Shown: positions 8,894 to 24,206, counted from the stretch's first letter. The stretch: 64,000 nt of DNA from Pantoea piersonii (GCF_003612015.1 NZ_RARB01000001.1:868001-932000); one strand, 5' to 3'. The notes: generated from the sequence alone by a model not told the origin. Made by a program: numbers and translations.

Positions 8894-9829
8894 ATGAAAA
8901 TCCGCTCCCTGTTGTGTACCGCCATAGCCGCCAGCCTCTTCTCCAGTGCCGGTTTCGCGGCGGAAAAAGGCACCATTATGATCCTCGTTAACTCGCTGGA
9001 TAATCCCTACTACGCCTCGGAAGCCAAAGGCGCCAACCTGAAGGCGCAGGCGCTGGGCTACAAAACCTCGGTGCTCTCCCACGGCGAAGATGTGAAGAAG
9101 CAGAGCGAGCTGATTGACGCCGCCATCGGTAAAAAAGTGCAGGGCATTATTCTGGACAACGCTGACTCTACCGCCAGCGTCGCCGCGATTAAAAAAGCCA
9201 AAGACGCCGGTATTCCCGTGGTGCTGATCAACCGCGAAATCCCGGTGGATGACGTGGCGCTGGAGCAGATCACCCATAACAACTTCCAGGCCGGTTCCGA
9301 CGTCGCCACCGTGTTCGTCGAGAAGATGGGCGAGAAGGGCAAATACGCCGAACTGACCTGCAATCTGGCGGACAACAACTGCGTAACGCGATCTAAATCC
9401 TTCCATCAGGTGCTGGACCAGTATCCCGATATGCAGAGCGTGGCGCGGCAGGATGCGAAGGGCACCCTGATCGACGGCAAGCGCATTATGGACAGCATCC
9501 TGCAGGCGCATCCGGATGTAAAAGGGGTGATCTGCGGCAACGGTCCGGTGGCGCTGGGCGCGATTGCCGCCCTGAAGGCGGCGGGACGCGACGACGTGAC
9601 CGTGGTCGGCATCGACGGCAGCAACGACGAACGCGACGCGGTGAAGGCCGGCACGCTGAAAGCCACGGTTATGTTGCAGGCGCAGGCCATCGCCGCGCAG
9701 GGCGTCACCGACCTGGATAACTTCATTCAGAAAGGCACTAAACCGGCGAAGCAGCGCGTAATGTTCCGCGGCATTTTGATTACGCCGGATAACGCCAGCG
9801 GCGTGCAGGACTTCAACTTTAAGTCGTAA
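8894..9829 (+). CDS. Periplasmic sugar-binding protein of an ABC importer (RbsB type)
   Basis: A 311-residue periplasmic-binding protein of the ribose/galactose family (type 1 fold). A signal peptide is visible, with likely cleavage after SAGFA around residue 22. The mature start KGTIMILVNSLDNPYY is typical of the family, which captures a pentose, hexose or polyol and delivers it to the permease. VINRE and GIDGSND are the usual ligand-pocket regions. A short TCNLADNNC loop contains two cysteines that could form a disulfide in the periplasm. It lies 57 bases after the dehydrogenase and ahead of the lipoprotein, ATPase and permease genes. Confidence 0.9.
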   Translation: MKIRSLLCTAIAASLFSSAGFAAEKGTIMILVNSLDNPYYASEAKGANLKAQALGYKTSVLSHGEDVKKQSELIDAAIGKKVQGIILDNADSTASVAAIKKAKDAGIPVVLINREIPVDDVALEQITHNNFQAGSDVATVFVEKMGEKGKYAELTCNLADNNCVTRSKSFHQVLDQYPDMQSVARQDAKGTLIDGKRIMDSILQAHPDVKGVICGNGPVALGAIAALKAAGRDDVTVVGIDGSNDERDAVKAGTLKATVMLQAQAIAAQGVTDLDNFIQKGTKPAKQRVMFRGILITPDNASGVQDFNFKS

Positions 9830-9874
9830 TTAATCGCAGCGGCGCCCATGCCCGGCGGGCGCCAGGAGAAACGA

Positions 9875-10486
9875 ATGGACAGACGACTCTGGCTTCTGCT
9901 TCCCATGATGGTGCTCAGCGGTTGCCGCATTGTGTCGCAGCAGGAGCTGGCGGATCTGAAAAATCCGCCTAATCCAAAGATGGCGAACATCGCCCGGACG
10001 TGGCGCGAGCAGCTGGTGCCGCAGGTGCAGCACGACGCGAAACCGGCGGACGAGCTGCTGAAGGCGCTGCAGTCGGCGAAAGATTTCGATACCGCCTGCA
10101 GCACCCTCGGCTACCGCAGCCAGGCGGAAAATCCCTGCGTCTTTAGCGTCAGCGTCAGCGGCGAAGTAACAGCGGTCAATACCACGTCGCGCAACGGCCG
10201 CATGACGGTGAAAGATCGCTCCGGCGAAAACGTAACGGTGCAGACCGGCCCGATTATCCCCGGCACCGCGCTGCGCGACGCCTTTAAAGGGGCGAGCTAT
10301 CAGGACTTCAACGATCAGGTGCTGTTCGGCGACTACGGCCGCGCCATCAATCAGCAGGCCTCCAGCATGATGACCGCCTTCAAACCGAAAGTGGGCGACA
10401 AGGTTCAGCTGACGGGCGTGTTCAGCAGCTGGGACGTGCCGCAGCAGATCCCTAACGTGACGCCTGTCGCCATCGCGCGGCAGTAA
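9875..10486 (+). CDS. DUF2291-like periplasmic lipoprotein
   Basis: 203 residues from ATG 9875, chosen over an in-frame ATG at 9848 because AGGAG precedes it and it gives a clean lipoprotein signal: a short basic start, a hydrophobic stretch, then LSGC with the lipid-bearing cysteine at 17. The following RIVSQQEL and the TWREQLVPQV region resemble DUF2291 proteins, which recur beside ribose-type ABC importers. The molecular role of that family is not established. The middle (about residues 80-130) looks like a small beta-rich domain with alternating polar and hydrophobic residues. It lies between the binding-protein and ATPase genes, so a role in transport or sugar sensing is plausible but inferred. 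Confidence 0.75.
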   Translation: MDRRLWLLLPMMVLSGCRIVSQQELADLKNPPNPKMANIARTWREQLVPQVQHDAKPADELLKALQSAKDFDTACSTLGYRSQAENPCVFSVSVSGEVTAVNTTSRNGRMTVKDRSGENVTVQTGPIIPGTALRDAFKGASYQDFNDQVLFGDYGRAINQQASSMMTAFKPKVGDKVQLTGVFSSWDVPQQIPNVTPVAIARQ

Positions 10487-10495
10487 GGAGCGGTT

Positions 10496-12028
<1,533 letters not shown>

Positions 12029-12077
12029 CCGCGGGTTTCCGCGGCATGACGGGCGGCTGTGACTGCCTGCAGGAGAG

Positions 12078-13148
12078 ATGATGAACCAAAAATACCTGCT
12101 CTATATGTACCTGTTGAAAGCGCGCACCTTTATCGCGCTGCTGATTGTCATCGGCTTTTTCAGCGTGATGGTGCCGAACTTTCTTACGCCGTCGAACCTG
12201 CTGATTATGACGCAGCATGTCGCCATTACCGGACTGCTGGCGATCGGCATGACGCTGGTGATCCTTACCGGCGGCATCGATCTTTCGGTCGGCGCGGTGG
12301 CGGGCATCTGCGGCATGGTGGCGGGCGCGCTGCTCACCAGCGGCGTGCCGCTGTGGCACGGCAATACCCTGTTTCTTAACGTGCCGGAGGTGATCCTCGC
12401 GGTGGCGCTGTTCGGCGTGATTATCGGGCTGGTGAACGGCGCGGTGATCACTCGGCTCGGCGTCGCGCCCTTTATCTGCACCCTCGGCATGATGTACGTG
12501 GCGCGCGGCGCAGCGCTGCTCTTTAACGACGGCAGCACCTACGCCAATCTGGTCGGCATACCGGCGCTGGGCAACACCGGCTTCGCCTTTCTCGGCTCCG
12601 GCACGCTGCTCGGCGTCTATCTGCCGATCTGGCTGATGGTGGCCTTTCTGCTGCTCGGGCTCTATCTGACGCGCAAAACGCCGCTGGGCCGTTATATCTA
12701 CGCCACCGGCGGCAATGAGTCGGCCGCGCGGCTGGCAGGCGTGCCGATCGTAAAAGTGAAGATTTTCGTCTACGCCTTCTCGGGCCTCTGCGCCGGGCTG
12801 GTGGGGCTGGTAGTCGCGTCGCAGCTGCAAACCGCGCACCCGATGACCGGCAACATGTTTGAGATGGATGCTATCGGCGCCACGGTGCTGGGCGGTACGG
12901 CGCTGGCGGGCGGCCGCGGGCGCGTCTCCGGCTCGATTATCGGCGCGTTCGTTATCGTCTTCCTTGCCGACGGCATGGTGATGATGGGCGTCAGCGACTT
13001 CTGGCAGATGGTGATCAAGGGGCTGGTGATTGTCACCGCCGTGGTGATCGATCAGTTCCAGCAACGGTTACAAAGTAAAGTGGTGCTGCTGCGTCGCCAT
13101 GAAAAAAAGCAGCAGTCGACATCGGTATCTGAAGTCAGTCATGGATAA
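12078..13148 (+). CDS. Sugar ABC transporter permease (RbsC type)
   Basis: A 356-residue inner-membrane protein of the ribose-type permease family with about eight to ten hydrophobic segments. It includes the conserved GGIDLSVGAVAGICGM early on and ATVLGGTALAGGRGRVSG late in the chain. It forms the channel with the ATPase encoded just upstream. ATG codons occur at 12078 and 12081; GGAGAG lies upstream of both. The C-terminal tail is unusually charged (RRHEKKQQ) and extends past the last membrane segment. Confidence 0.92.
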   Translation: MMNQKYLLYMYLLKARTFIALLIVIGFFSVMVPNFLTPSNLLIMTQHVAITGLLAIGMTLVILTGGIDLSVGAVAGICGMVAGALLTSGVPLWHGNTLFLNVPEVILAVALFGVIIGLVNGAVITRLGVAPFICTLGMMYVARGAALLFNDGSTYANLVGIPALGNTGFAFLGSGTLLGVYLPIWLMVAFLLLGLYLTRKTPLGRYIYATGGNESAARLAGVPIVKVKIFVYAFSGLCAGLVGLVVASQLQTAHPMTGNMFEMDAIGATVLGGTALAGGRGRVSGSIIGAFVIVFLADGMVMMGVSDFWQMVIKGLVIVTAVVIDQFQQRLQSKVVLLRRHEKKQQSTSVSEVSHG

Positions 13149-13160
13149 GCGGAGGGCAAT

Positions 13161-13958
13161 ATGACGCGTAATTTTCAAGGACAAACCGTAGTGATAACCG
13201 GCGCCTGTCGCGGCATCGGCGCGGGCATCGCTGAGCGCTTTGCGCGCGACGGCGCGAACCTGGTAATGGTGTCCAACGCCGAGCGGGTATTCGCCACCGC
13301 CGAGGCGCTAAAAGGGCAGTACGGCAGCGAGATCCTCGCGCTGCAGGTGGACGTCACCGATGAAGAGGCGGTGCAGCAGCTTTACCAGCAGGCGTTTGAG
13401 CGCTTTGGCCGGATCGATGTTTCGATTCAGAACGCAGGCGTGATCACGATCGATCGCTTCGACGCCATGCCGAAAGCGGACTTCGAGAAGGTACTGGCGG
13501 TCAACACCACCGGCGTCTGGCTCTGCTGTCGCGAAGCGGCGAAGTATATGGTGCAGCAGAACGGCGGCAGCCTGATCAATACCTCGTCGGGCCAGGGGCG
13601 ACAGGGATTTATCTACACGCCGCACTATGCGGCCAGCAAGATGGGCGTCATCGGCATTACCCAGAGCCTGGCGCTGGAGCTGGCGCCCTGGCATATCACC
13701 GTGAACGCCTTCTGTCCCGGCATTATCGAAAGCGAGATGTGGGATTATAACGATCGCGTCTGGGGCGAAATCCTCAGCACCGGGCAGAAAAAATATGGCA
13801 AGGGTGAGCTGATGGCGGAGTGGGTACAAAATATTCCGCTGAAGCGCGCCGGCCAGCCAGAGGATGTCGCCGGGCTGGTGGCGTTCCTCGCCTCTGAGGA
13901 TGCACGCTATATTACCGGCCAGACCATCAACGTCGATGGCGGGCTGATTTTCTCCTGA
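13161..13958 (+). CDS. SDR-family sugar/polyol dehydrogenase (second copy in operon)
   Basis: A 265-residue short-chain dehydrogenase with canonical TGACRGIG near residue 14, QNAG near 92, the serine of NTSSGQG, and the catalytic YAASK near 158. It differs clearly from the first SDR of the operon and probably acts on a different hydroxyl or at a later step. The family includes sorbitol and galactitol dehydrogenases. It starts 12 bases after the permease stop with GGAGG before the ATG. A terminator-like hairpin follows, so it closes the operon. Confidence 0.85.
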   Translation: MTRNFQGQTVVITGACRGIGAGIAERFARDGANLVMVSNAERVFATAEALKGQYGSEILALQVDVTDEEAVQQLYQQAFERFGRIDVSIQNAGVITIDRFDAMPKADFEKVLAVNTTGVWLCCREAAKYMVQQNGGSLINTSSGQGRQGFIYTPHYAASKMGVIGITQSLALELAPWHITVNAFCPGIIESEMWDYNDRVWGEILSTGQKKYGKGELMAEWVQNIPLKRAGQPEDVAGLVAFLASEDARYITGQTINVDGGLIFS

Positions 13959-13970
13959 TTCGCTTTCTCT

Positions 13971-13997
13971 GCTGGATAAGCTGCGTGCTTATCCAGC
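13971..13997 (+). terminator. Hairpin terminator of the sugar operon
   Basis: A perfect 10-bp stem (GCTGGATAAG with its complement) and 7-base loop start 13 bases after the last stop codon. A T-rich but interrupted stretch follows, so termination strength is uncertain. Confidence 0.6.
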
Positions 13998-14123
13998 CTG
14001 TTCTCGCCTTTCTCCGCTGTTTTTCCCGCTTTTCCTGCAAATAAATCCTGCTGTGTTAAAATAAATTTCATGCATTTTGTGAGACAGGTCTCGTTAATTA
14101 GCCGAAAAACGCCTTACTACGCT

Positions 14124-15566
14124 ATGTTTTTTCACCCCAATACCCGGCTGTTTTTTCCTTTCTGTCTGGTCGCTGCGGCGATTCTTTCCAGCGTGCCTGC
14201 TGCTCAGGCGTTCACCGACAGCGCCTCCGTCGCGGATGCGCCATTCGACGATCCAACGCGCTTTAACCAGCAGCTGGCGGCGCTGCCGTCATTGGGCAAC
14301 GCGCAGGGCGACGACGAGTGGAACAAGCGCCTCGCTGCTATCGCCAAAAGCATCGGCGAAGCGAGCCAGAACAGCGACAACAGCACCAGCTTCGGCCAGC
14401 AGGCGGGCGTGTGGGCCTTTAATCACTTTCGCGACGAGGTAGCGAACCGCGTCGAAAGCGAAGGGAAGTCGCTGCTGTCGCCCTACGGCAATGCGCAGCT
14501 CGATCTGATGGTGGATATGCAAGGCAGCTTTACCGGCACCGGCGGCGATCTCTTTACCGCGCTGGCGGACGAGCGCAGCCATCTGACCTTTAGCCAGGTG
14601 GGGGTGCGCGACACCAGCGACGGGCTGGTGGGCAATGTCGGGCTGGGCCAGCGCTGGGTTACCCCAGACTGGCTGCTGGGCTATAACGCCTTTATCGATC
14701 GCAGCTTTGAGATTGGCCAGCAGCGCGCCTCGCTCGGCACCGAAGCCTGGAATGAAAATCTGCGCTTCTCCGCTAACTACTATCACCCGCTGGGCAGCTG
14801 GAAGAACAGCGGCGAAACGCAGCAGCAGCGCATGGCGCGCGGCTACGACATCACCACTCAGAGCTATCTGCCGTTCTATCGTCAGCTGGGCGTCTCGCTG
14901 AGCTGGGAGCAGTACCTGGGCGACAACGTCGATCTGTTCCACAGCGGCAACCGCTATCATAATCCTTCCGCGCTGTCGCTCGGCGTCTCCTATACCCCGG
15001 TGCCGCTGGTGACCTTCTCCGCCAGCCATAAAACCAGCAGCGCGGGCGAGACGCAGGACCAGCTGGGCCTGAAGCTCAACTATCGCTTCGGCGTGGCGCT
15101 GAGCAAACAGCTGGAGGCGAGCAACGTCGACGAGGCGCGTTCACTGCGCGGCAGCCGCTACGATCGCGTCACGCGTTCAGATACGCCGGTACTCGATTTC
15201 CGCCAGCGCAAAACGTTGTCGGTGTTTCTCGCCACGCCGCCCTGGCAGCTGACGCCGGGCGAAAGCCTGCCGCTTAAATTGCAGATCCGCCACAGCAATC
15301 CCATTAAGGCGGTGAGCTGGCAGGGCGATACGCAGGCGTTGAGCCTGACGCCGCCGGGGGATAACAGCCAGCCGCAGGGCTGGAGCCTGATCGTGCCCGC
15401 GTGGGATGATTCACCAGGCGCCAGCAACGAATATCACCTGTCGGTGACGCTGGAGGATGATAAACAGCAGCGCGTCACCTCGAACTGGATTACGCTGAAG
15501 GTGCAGCCGCCGATGCGTCTGGATGCGGGGCAGGCGTCCGATCGCTTCGATATCATGGCGCCCTGA
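14124..15566 (+). CDS. ychO: YchO-type inverse autotransporter (intimin/invasin-like)
   Basis: An outer-membrane protein of about 480 residues resembling E. coli YchO along its length. It has a signal peptide ending near PAAQA, an inverse-autotransporter beta-barrel (about residues 80-330, with NVGLGQRW, GYNAFID and the ARGYDITTQ segment), then one Ig-like domain from about 370 beginning LSVFLATPPWQLTPGE. There is no LysM domain and no long passenger. Its relatives insert into the outer membrane with the C-terminus outside; the role of YchO is poorly defined. ATG 14124 was chosen because it places the signal peptide at the N-terminus. ATG 14070 would add 18 residues, and neither has a clear ribosome site. 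Confidence 0.88.
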   Translation: MFFHPNTRLFFPFCLVAAAILSSVPAAQAFTDSASVADAPFDDPTRFNQQLAALPSLGNAQGDDEWNKRLAAIAKSIGEASQNSDNSTSFGQQAGVWAFNHFRDEVANRVESEGKSLLSPYGNAQLDLMVDMQGSFTGTGGDLFTALADERSHLTFSQVGVRDTSDGLVGNVGLGQRWVTPDWLLGYNAFIDRSFEIGQQRASLGTEAWNENLRFSANYYHPLGSWKNSGETQQQRMARGYDITTQSYLPFYRQLGVSLSWEQYLGDNVDLFHSGNRYHNPSALSLGVSYTPVPLVTFSASHKTSSAGETQDQLGLKLNYRFGVALSKQLEASNVDEARSLRGSRYDRVTRSDTPVLDFRQRKTLSVFLATPPWQLTPGESLPLKLQIRHSNPIKAVSWQGDTQALSLTPPGDNSQPQGWSLIVPAWDDSPGASNEYHLSVTLEDDKQQRVTSNWITLKVQPPMRLDAGQASDRFDIMAP

Positions 15567-15645
15567 GCCTGTTCTGAGGAAAGCTCAACTCAGCGAAGGC
15601 GCCAGGTCTTTTCGCCTTACTCTTTTCCTTCAGGCTGGTAATGAA

Positions 15646-16008
15646 ATGAAACGCATCTCACTTTGTCTGTTTAGCTGTTTTTTATGTGGCTGCGTCGATG
15701 TGGGTCAGGTATCGCTCCATCCCCAAACCACAACCGGCTACTTTTCCGCCCATCGTGGTGACGTTGAAGCCTGTCTGGAGAATGAAGCCCTGCGCCAGCA
15801 GCACCAACTGCAAAAAGACGACCCCTTGCCGGGCGGAACAGACCGCTTCAATCTTCTGAATTCGCAGTCAGAGGTGGTCGCCTGGATTGAGGTGGCGCCG
15901 TTCAGCAACGGAGAAACCAGCGCCCAGTTCTATTACGCGCCCGATAAACCTGAAACTAAAAGCGTCGTCGCAGCGCTTATTTCCCGCTGCGGCAGCATCC
16001 GGGAATAG
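15646..16008 (+). CDS. Small putative lipoprotein, unknown function
   Basis: 120 residues from ATG 15646, whose short hydrophobic N-terminus runs into a possible lipobox, LCGC, with the modified cysteine at 16. Cysteine at the -2 position of a lipobox is unusual. The mature part is small and polar without recognisable motifs; it has cysteines near residue 44 and close to the C-terminus that could pair. I do not recognise the family. It follows ychO by about 80 bases on the same strand and precedes the 34-bp palindrome and the bestrophin gene. Confidence 0.6.
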   Translation: MKRISLCLFSCFLCGCVDVGQVSLHPQTTTGYFSAHRGDVEACLENEALRQQHQLQKDDPLPGGTDRFNLLNSQSEVVAWIEVAPFSNGETSAQFYYAPDKPETKSVVAALISRCGSIRE

Positions 16009-16044
16009 CCAGCCCGTGCGGAAATAGCGACGCGCTGGCCTGGG

Positions 16045-16078
16045 GCGATAAATTGTGACAATTGTCACAATTTATCGC
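16045..16078. promoter_or_regulatory. Perfect 34-bp palindrome with ideal CRP core
   Basis: Both 17-base halves are exact reverse complements (GCGATAAATTGTGACAA and its complement). The centre reads TGTGA-CAATTG-TCACA, a full match to the CRP core with the correct six-base spacer. It lies 60-93 bp upstream of the bestrophin-like start. No T-run follows on either side, so a terminator is less likely than an operator. Confidence 0.65.
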
Positions 16079-16137
16079 TGGTAAGGCGGGCGGGAAAGTC
16101 GCAGAATCGCCGCAAAATCCCTTTTCACCTGCACATC

Positions 16138-17046
16138 ATGATCGTTCGTCCCCATCGCCATTGGTTCGTTCGTTTGTTCGCCTGGCACGGCTCAGTGCTG
16201 CCCGATATTTCGTTTCGCTTGTTTCTCAATTTGCTGATGTCGCTGCTCGCGCTCTGGCTGCTCAACTGGTACGAGACGCTCGGCATCCGGCTGACGCTGG
16301 CGCCGTTTAGCCTGCTTGGCGTCTCAATTGCCGTGTTTCTCGGCTTTCGCAACAGCGTCTGCTTTGCACGCTTCAGCGAGGCGCGCCATTTTTTCGGCGC
16401 ACTGCTGATCGCCTGCCGCACGCTACAGCGTCAGGTGCTGGCGCTCTTTCCTGACGAGGCGCCGCGTATCCAGGCGCTGCTGCTGGCGTTCTGCTACAGC
16501 CTGAAGCACCAGCTGCGCCGCAGCGATCCGCGCCCCGATCTGGAGCGTCTGCTGGGCGCAGATGCCGAATGGGTGCTGTCGCGCCGCTCGCCGACCAATA
16601 TGCTGCACCTTCAGCTGTCGCACTGGCTGGCGGAGCAGCGTCGTCAGGGCAAAATCAGCGACCTGGTATGGAGCAATATTGACGAAAGCCTGAATCAGCT
16701 GGCGGCGGTGCTCGGCGGCTGCGAGCGGCTGGCCAGTATGCCGGTGCCTTTCGCCTATGGCCTGCTGCTGCACCGCACCGTCTATCTCTTCTGCACGCTG
16801 CTGCCGTTCGCGCTGGCGCCCGATCTGCACGCGATGACGCCGCTGGTGTCGATGTTCATCTCCTATACCTTTCTGTCGCTGGACACGCTGGCGGAAGAGC
16901 TGGAGATGCCCTTTGGCTATCAGAACAACCATCTGCCGATGGACGCTATCTGCGCCAATATTGAAATAAGCCTGCGAGAAATGGCGGGTGAAGAGGAGAC
17001 GCTGCCGACGCCGCTGCGGCCGGACGTACACTATCGCCTGACCTGA
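16138..17046 (+). CDS. Bestrophin/YneE-family membrane protein
   Basis: 302 residues, similar in size and motifs to E. coli YneE and bacterial bestrophin-like channels. The N-terminal WHGSVLPDI segment, two hydrophobic helices (about residues 25-70), the FLGFRNSVCFARFSEAR motif near 70-90, and a second membrane pair around 200-240 are visible, as is a cytoplasmic-type region rich in basic residues. Family members form pentameric chloride or cation channels in the inner membrane; the role in this organism is unknown. The CRP-like palindrome lies upstream. No strong ribosome site precedes ATG 16138. Confidence 0.85.
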   Translation: MIVRPHRHWFVRLFAWHGSVLPDISFRLFLNLLMSLLALWLLNWYETLGIRLTLAPFSLLGVSIAVFLGFRNSVCFARFSEARHFFGALLIACRTLQRQVLALFPDEAPRIQALLLAFCYSLKHQLRRSDPRPDLERLLGADAEWVLSRRSPTNMLHLQLSHWLAEQRRQGKISDLVWSNIDESLNQLAAVLGGCERLASMPVPFAYGLLLHRTVYLFCTLLPFALAPDLHAMTPLVSMFISYTFLSLDTLAEELEMPFGYQNNHLPMDAICANIEISLREMAGEEETLPTPLRPDVHYRLT

Positions 17047-17097
17047 AGGCGGCTTTTACGTCTGCATTAGCCCTGGCAAAAAGCGCTTGTACGACGC

Positions 17098-17123
17098 GCG
17101 CCCGGTTAACAGAAACCGGGCGC
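17098..17123 (-). terminator. Hairpin downstream of the porin gene
   Basis: A perfect 10-bp GC-rich stem (GCGCCCGGTT with its complement) and 6-base loop lie just past the porin stop on the minus strand. The T-tract is not immediate, so the call is moderate. Confidence 0.5.
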
Positions 17124-17139
17124 AGCGTGGGGAAGGTTA

Positions 17140-18213
17140 TCAGAACTGGTAGATCAGGCCAACGGCGGTAATATCGTCGGTCTTCAGTCCCAGCGGATTG
17201 TTCTCCTTCAGCAGGTTGATCTTGTACTCCACGTAGGCAGACATGTTTTTGTTGAAGTAGTAAGTCGTGCCCACCGAGACATATTTGAAGATATCGGCGT
17301 CGCCGATGTTCTCAATCTCTTTGCCCTTCGAGGAGACGTAGCCTACCGACGGGCGCAGGCCGTTCAGGAACTGATACTGCGCGACGGCTTCAACGTTTTG
17401 CGCTTTGTTGGCAAAGCCGCCGCTGATCGGCGTGGCGTTCAGTGTCTCGCCATACATCGCCGCCAGATAGATCTGGTTAGCGTCATATTTTACCGCTGTC
17501 GCCCAGTTCTGCGCTTTATCACCCTCACCGCGCGCCGCCGCGTTCTGCGCCTCGGTGCGGTCCAGACTGGCGAATGCGCCGGTAAAGCTCAGGCCGAAAT
17601 CGAAATCGTAGCTGGCGGAAAGGGCGTAGCCGTCGCCGTTGGAGCGGCGCACGCCGTCGGTATTGGCGGCGCGATCGTTTTTGCCTTCATACTGCGCGGC
17701 CAGGCTGAGGCCTTTAACCAGACCAAAGAAATCTTTGTTGCGCCAGGTCAGCACGCCAGTTGAGCGGCCCGCCAGGAAAGCATCGGTGTAACCTGAATCC
17801 CCGCCGAAGAAGGGCAGCATATCGGTATAGGCCAGCGCGTCGTAGACCAGTCCGTAGTTACGGCCGTAGTCCAGCGAGCCGGCATTGCCGAATTTCAGAC
17901 CGGCATAGCCAAGACGGGTTCGGTTCCCGGCCTGCGCGTCGCTGCCTTCTGAGTTGCGCAGGCTGTACTGATACTGCCAGAAGCCATAGCCAGTCAGCCG
18001 ATCGGTAATTTTAGTTTCGCCTTTGAACCCGAGGCGGGTGTAGGAAGAGGTATCGCCATCGTTAGTGCTGTCACTGGAAAAGAGATGCGAGACGTTTATT
18101 TTTCCCACCAGGTCGAGCTTGTTGCCATCTTTATTATAAATTTCCGCTGCCTGAACGGCAGATATTCCAAGCAGAGACGACACGACCGTCACCGCTAAAG
18201 CACGCTTCATCAT
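17140..18213 (-). CDS. General outer-membrane porin (OmpC/OmpF family)
   Basis: A 357-residue trimeric-porin family member. Its signal peptide ends ...AVQAAEIYNKDGN, the standard mature start, and it ends LIYQF with the C-terminal aromatic needed for barrel assembly. Passive diffusion of small hydrophilic solutes is expected. The arginine side of the pore constriction is kept (RLGFKG, TRLGYAG and LAGR segments). In loop 3 the usual PEFGGD is PFFGGD, so the acidic residue equivalent to OmpF E117 is phenylalanine. Which paralogue this is (OmpC, OmpF or OmpN) is not decided. A long AT-rich leader region lies upstream. Confidence 0.92.
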   Translation of the reverse strand: MMKRALAVTVVSSLLGISAVQAAEIYNKDGNKLDLVGKINVSHLFSSDSTNDGDTSSYTRLGFKGETKITDRLTGYGFWQYQYSLRNSEGSDAQAGNRTRLGYAGLKFGNAGSLDYGRNYGLVYDALAYTDMLPFFGGDSGYTDAFLAGRSTGVLTWRNKDFFGLVKGLSLAAQYEGKNDRAANTDGVRRSNGDGYALSASYDFDFGLSFTGAFASLDRTEAQNAAARGEGDKAQNWATAVKYDANQIYLAAMYGETLNATPISGGFANKAQNVEAVAQYQFLNGLRPSVGYVSSKGKEIENIGDADIFKYVSVGTTYYFNKNMSAYVEYKINLLKENNPLGLKTDDITAVGLIYQF

Positions 18214-18605
18214 TTATTTTTACCCTGTCACTGTTTGTTATTATTCCCCGCTATCTGGGGCGAAAGAAAAATGACATAAAAGGGTGGGGCGACATAGTGC
18301 AATAACTGTAAGTAAATATTTCAATGAATTTTCTCGCCCATGTATTGCCTGGTTATTAACCTTTTATGTATGGAGGAAATTTATATCTGACAAAGGAAAA
18401 AAGGATTATGTATTAATATCTGTGTGATTTTAATGTTTTTTTTGTGTGTGGCTAATGGTTTCTGTAAAGCGATTTGGCTATTTCTATTTCCCCGGCTATT
18501 TCCATGCGGACATCAAGCTTTACTGAAAAAAAGCAATGGAATTTATTGAGGTTAAATACCTAATCATTAGTTTGCTTACAAATAGCCTGGTCATCATATT
18601 ATCTT

Positions 18606-18656
18606 ATTTCTGCACTGATAATAACGTCAGAAATAATAATGACGATGCTCATTATT
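18606..18656. repeat. Two adjacent inverted repeats in the porin-ast gap
   Basis: ATTTCTG/CAGAAAT (18606-18612 and 18628-18634) is followed directly by AATAATGA-N6-TCATTATT (18635-18656). Both are exact. They could be operators for the divergent genes; no regulator can be assigned. Confidence 0.4.
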
Positions 18657-18798
18657 TATTCCCCTATTCCTGAAAGATAAATAGTCCGCTTTTCCACCAG
18701 AGGGTTTTATTTGTTCAGACGCGCTGTTGTTATTCCGTTTCGCAGAAAACGTAACGGCTGCTTTCCTTCCCGATTTTTTGCCCACCAGCGAAGCAACA

Positions 18799-18815
18799 TG
18801 CGCCTCTCTGGTGCA
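18799..18815. promoter_or_regulatory. Candidate NtrC (GlnG) enhancer site for ast
   Basis: TGCGCC-N5-GGTGCA differs by one base from the NtrC consensus TGCACC-N5-GGTGCA. It lies about 210 bp upstream of the sigma-54 promoter, a normal enhancer distance. The ast operon is NtrC-activated in E. coli. Confidence 0.6.
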
Positions 18816-18931
18816 GGTTTTGCCCGAATTTGAACATAAAAGTCAGGGGCGATCACAAAAGCAATATTTACTCTGGCAACTGCATAAATCTGCTGCGGAT
18901 TCTGCGGCGCAGGCGCGCTTCGGTCAAAATT

Positions 18932-18959
18932 ATTCACTATTTATTCACTTAAAATGAAT
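18932..18959. promoter_or_regulatory. Possible ArgR half-site cluster
   Basis: ATTCA, ATTCA and TGAAT occur at 18932, 18943 and 18955, about one helical turn apart. ArgR boxes are built from these halves and ArgR aids ast induction in enterics. No complete ARG box is present, so this is tentative. Confidence 0.3.
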
Positions 18960-19024
18960 AGTTGATGTTTATAAGTTATTGATATTACGTCGTGACAACT
19001 GTTTTATGCATTTTTTTCTCTGGC

Positions 19025-19039
19025 TGGCACGCATGCTGC
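19025..19039 (+). promoter_or_regulatory. Sigma-54 promoter of the ast operon
   Basis: TGGCACG-N4-CTGC with the required GG and GC doublets 12 bases apart matches the RpoN -24/-12 consensus (TGGCACG-N4-TTGC) with one mismatch. Transcription should begin about 12 bases downstream, giving a leader of about 80 bases before astC. Confidence 0.75.
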
Positions 19040-19046
19040 AATCTAG

Positions 19047-24170
<5,124 letters not shown>

Positions 24171-24206
24171 CGGAAACGGCTCTTTTTCTCGCAGACAGGA
24201 GTAGCA

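Noticed and set aside
18707-18957. Two 76-codon frames on opposite strands before astC
   Set aside because: They overlap each other, lack ribosome sites, and sit in the regulatory region of the ast operon.
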